Shown piece after piece: positions 61,835-64,000 of a stretch of DNA of 64,000 nt (its first letter is position 1; each line of letters starts with the position of its first letter). Origin of the DNA: Amycolatopsis thermalba (GTDB taxonomy: Bacteria; Actinomycetota; Actinomycetes; Mycobacteriales; Pseudonocardiaceae); NCBI RefSeq assembly GCF_003385215.1, contig NZ_PQHW01000016.1:1-64000 (forward strand), written 5' to 3'. The position numbers and the translations under genes were made by a program. The notes beneath the pieces were generated by a model. That model ran no database searches and was not told the origin of the DNA. It saw nothing but the letters and a program-made list of their open reading frames with translations.

Positions 61835-63844
61835 ATGGCCGACGAAGACCCGTACCTGTGGCTCGAGGACGTGACCGGCGAGCGGGCGCTCGACTGGGTT
61901 CGGCAGCGCAACGCCGAATCGGTCGCCGAGCTCACCGGGAGCACGCGGTTCGAGCAGCTGCGCGACGAAGCCCGCGAGGTGCTCGACGCCGACGACCGGA
62001 TCCCCTACATCCGCCGCCGCGGCGAGTACTTCTACAACTTCTGGCAGGACGCCGCGCACCCGCGCGGGTTGTGGCGGCGCACCACGCTCGCCTCCTACCG
62101 CACCGAGCGGCCCGAGTGGGAGGTCCTGCTCGACGTCGACGCGCTCGCCGCGGCCGAGGGCGAGAACTGGGTCTGGCAGGGCGCGGCGGTGCTGCGTCCG
62201 TCGTACCGGCGCGGGCTGGCGGAGCTGTCCCGCGGCGGCGCGGACGCGGCCGTCGTGCGCGAGTTCGACCTCGAGGCGCGGGAGTTCGTCACGGACGGGT
62301 TCGAGCTGCCGGAGGCCAAGAGCCGGGTCGGCTGGATCGACGAGGACCGCATCTACGTCGGCACCGACTTCGGCCCCGGGTCGATGACCACGTCCGGCTA
62401 TCCGCGGATCATCAAGGAGTGGCGCCGCGGCACGCCGCTCGCCGACGCCGTCACGGTCTTCGAAGGCAAGCCCGACGACGTCGCGGTGTTCGCCTACCAC
62501 GACCCGACGCCGGGCTTCGAGCGCGATTTCGTCGGCCGCTCCCTGGATTTCTACCGCACGGAGAAGTTCCTGCGCACCGCGGACGGCCTGGTCAAGCTCG
62601 ACGTGCCCGAGGACGCGCAGACCACCACGCGCAAGGAGTGGCTGCTGATCCGCACCCGCAGCGCGTGGAGCGTCGGCGGACGGGAGTACGCGCCCGGCAC
62701 GCTGCTCGCCGCGCGGTTCGACGACTACCTGGCCGGCGATCGCGGCCTCACCGTCCTGTTCGAGCCGGACGGCCGCACCTCGCTGGAGGCGTGGGACTGG
62801 ACCCGGAACCACCTGCTGCTGACCACCCTGGCCGACGTGCACACCGAGCTGCACGTCCTCACGCCCGGCGCGGACGGCTGGCGCCGGGAACCGCTGGCCG
62901 GGGCGCCCGAGCTGGGCACCGCGGAGATCATCGACACCGATCCCGACCACAGCGACGAGTACCTGCTCAACACCAGCGGCTTCACGCAGCCCTCGACGCT
63001 CTCGTACGGGCACGTCGGCGGCGGCACCGAGGTGCTCAAGCAGGCCCCGGCCCGGTTCGACGCCACGGACATCACCGTCGAGCAGCACTTCGCCACCTCG
63101 AACGACGGCACGCGGATCCCGTACTTCGTGGTGCGGCCCCGCAACGGGGACGGGCCGACGATGCTCACCGGCTACGGCGGGTTCGAGGTGTCCCGCCTGC
63201 CCGCCTACAGCGGCGTGATCGGCCGGGGCTGGCTCGCGCGCGGCGGCACGTACGTGCTCGCGAACATCCGCGGCGGTGGCGAGTACGGGCCCGGCTGGCA
63301 CACCGGCGCGATCAAGGAAAACCGGTACCTGGTCTACGAGGACTTCGCCGCGGTCGCCGCGGACCTCGTCGAACGCGGCATCACCACGCCGCAGCGGCTG
63401 GGCATCCAGGGCGGCAGCAACGGCGGCCTGCTGATGGGCGTCATGCTCACCCGCTACCCCGAGCTGTTCGGCGCGATCGTCAGCCAGGTGCCGCTGCTCG
63501 ACATGAAGCGCTACCACCTGCTGCTCGCCGGGGCGTCCTGGATGGCCGAGTACGGCGACCCGGACGACCCGGCCGAGTGGGAGTACCTCGGGAAGTACTC
63601 GCCGTACCAGAACGTCCACCAGGGACGGACCTACCCGCCCACGCTGTTCATGACGTCCACCCGCGACGATCGCGTGCACCCGGCGCACGCGCGCAAGATG
63701 ATGGCGCGCATGCTCGAACAGGGGCACGACGTGCGGTACTACGAGAACATCGAGGGCGGGCACGGCGCCGCGGCCGACAACGAGCAGCTGGCTTACAAGT
63801 GGGCCCTGCTGTTCGAGTTCCTCTGGCAGAAGCTCAGCAGCTGA
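61835..63844 (+). CDS. Prolyl oligopeptidase (S9A)
   Basis: 669 aa. N-terminal beta-propeller (residues about 70-400) and C-terminal alpha/beta hydrolase. Catalytic Ser in RLGIQGGSNGGLLMGVML; Asp in MTSTRDDRVHPAHARKM; His in EGGHGAAAD. Conserved NIRGGGEYGPGWH also marks the family. No signal peptide, so cytosolic. Cleaves short peptides after Pro or, in some members, other residues. 29 bp after the DinB-like gene, possibly cotranscribed. Confidence 0.9.
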   Translation: MADEDPYLWLEDVTGERALDWVRQRNAESVAELTGSTRFEQLRDEAREVLDADDRIPYIRRRGEYFYNFWQDAAHPRGLWRRTTLASYRTERPEWEVLLDVDALAAAEGENWVWQGAAVLRPSYRRGLAELSRGGADAAVVREFDLEAREFVTDGFELPEAKSRVGWIDEDRIYVGTDFGPGSMTTSGYPRIIKEWRRGTPLADAVTVFEGKPDDVAVFAYHDPTPGFERDFVGRSLDFYRTEKFLRTADGLVKLDVPEDAQTTTRKEWLLIRTRSAWSVGGREYAPGTLLAARFDDYLAGDRGLTVLFEPDGRTSLEAWDWTRNHLLLTTLADVHTELHVLTPGADGWRREPLAGAPELGTAEIIDTDPDHSDEYLLNTSGFTQPSTLSYGHVGGGTEVLKQAPARFDATDITVEQHFATSNDGTRIPYFVVRPRNGDGPTMLTGYGGFEVSRLPAYSGVIGRGWLARGGTYVLANIRGGGEYGPGWHTGAIKENRYLVYEDFAAVAADLVERGITTPQRLGIQGGSNGGLLMGVMLTRYPELFGAIVSQVPLLDMKRYHLLLAGASWMAEYGDPDDPAEWEYLGKYSPYQNVHQGRTYPPTLFMTSTRDDRVHPAHARKMMARMLEQGHDVRYYENIEGGHGAAADNEQLAYKWALLFEFLWQKLSS

Positions 63845-64000
63845 CCGCTCGCCGCCACCGCCGCGGCGAGCACGAACGCCCAGCCGAACGAGCCGGTGGC
63901 CACCACCGCGCCCATCGCCGCGACGCCGACGGTCGCCCCGACCTGGCGGACGGCGTTGAGCAGGCCACCGGCCGTTCCGGCGTAGCCCTCGGGGGCGGCG
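63793..64000 (-). CDS. MFS-type transporter, C-terminal fragment (partial)
   Basis: The frame is open from the window edge to a TAA at 63793-63795. It reads AGGLLNAVRQVGATVGVAAM and then a hydrophobic Val/Ala helix, typical of the last TM segments of drug:H+ antiporters (DHA2-like). Its 3' end overlaps the peptidase gene on the opposite strand by 52 bp. The gene continues beyond the window. Confidence 0.6.
   Translation of the reverse strand, partial: AAPEGYAGTAGGLLNAVRQVGATVGVAAMGAVVATGSFGWAFVLAAAVAASGQLLSFCQRNSNSRAHL

Overview
The window comes from a high-GC actinomycete, most likely a Pseudonocardiaceae member of the Amycolatopsis type. Evidence: very high GC, many GTG and a few TTG starts, 1- or 4-nt ATGA/GTGA overlaps, leaderless-looking promoters, a mycofactocin locus, an mce4 sterol-import locus and an IdeR repressor. 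Species cannot be fixed from the sequence alone. No rRNA, tRNA or CRISPR was seen.

Layout. 1-160: transposase tail and a terminator. 244-4210: UdgX-type uracil-DNA-binding protein, SRPBCC protein, PAS-ANTAR regulator, zinc alcohol dehydrogenase, cold-shock-domain protein and a DUF4235 protein. 4476-8615: Tat-exported molybdenum hydroxylase pair (iorB-iorA) and a PucR-type regulator. 8880-10265: membrane protein of unknown function. 10300-20320: a nearly gapless mycofactocin operon (mftA, mftB, mftC, two FadH/OYE flavoenzymes, an SDR, mftF, mftE, a nicotinoprotein-type alcohol dehydrogenase) with divergent mftR. No mftD is visible. 20712-21376: TetR regulator lacking its HTH, beside a decayed IS5-type transposase. 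21373-28332: NUDIX-NYN fusion, ROK sugar kinase, and a block resembling M. tuberculosis Rv2183c-Rv2187 (small Cys protein, ArsA ATPase, two SRPBCC proteins, FadD15) with a phosphoesterase inserted. 28348-30032: paired MEDS-domain signalling proteins.

30287-47284: the mce4/cholesterol locus. mam4B, mam4A, mce4F-A, yrbE4B/A, an extra SDR and aldehyde dehydrogenase, hsd4A and fdxD run leftward; fadE26, fadE27 and fadD17 run rightward. Two copies of a KstR-like operator fused to a -10 box lie between them. The permease imports sterol; the fad/hsd enzymes begin side-chain beta-oxidation; the ferredoxin probably feeds a P450 encoded elsewhere.

47350-51778: Pat-type GNAT/acyl-CoA-synthetase-like fusion next to the AcuC deacetylase, an acetylation/deacetylation pair. 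51883-54823: ideR, galK, galE. 54824-55716: no gene, but a 27-bp minisatellite. 55717-64000: DUF4192 protein, class A beta-lactamase-like protein, DUF2293 protein, CBS protein, MocR regulator with a divergent DinB-like protein, prolyl oligopeptidase, and the 3' end of a probable MFS transporter.

Starts were chosen by RBS, overlap and conserved N-termini. Comparisons with M. tuberculosis rest on remembered gene order and protein features, not on a search.
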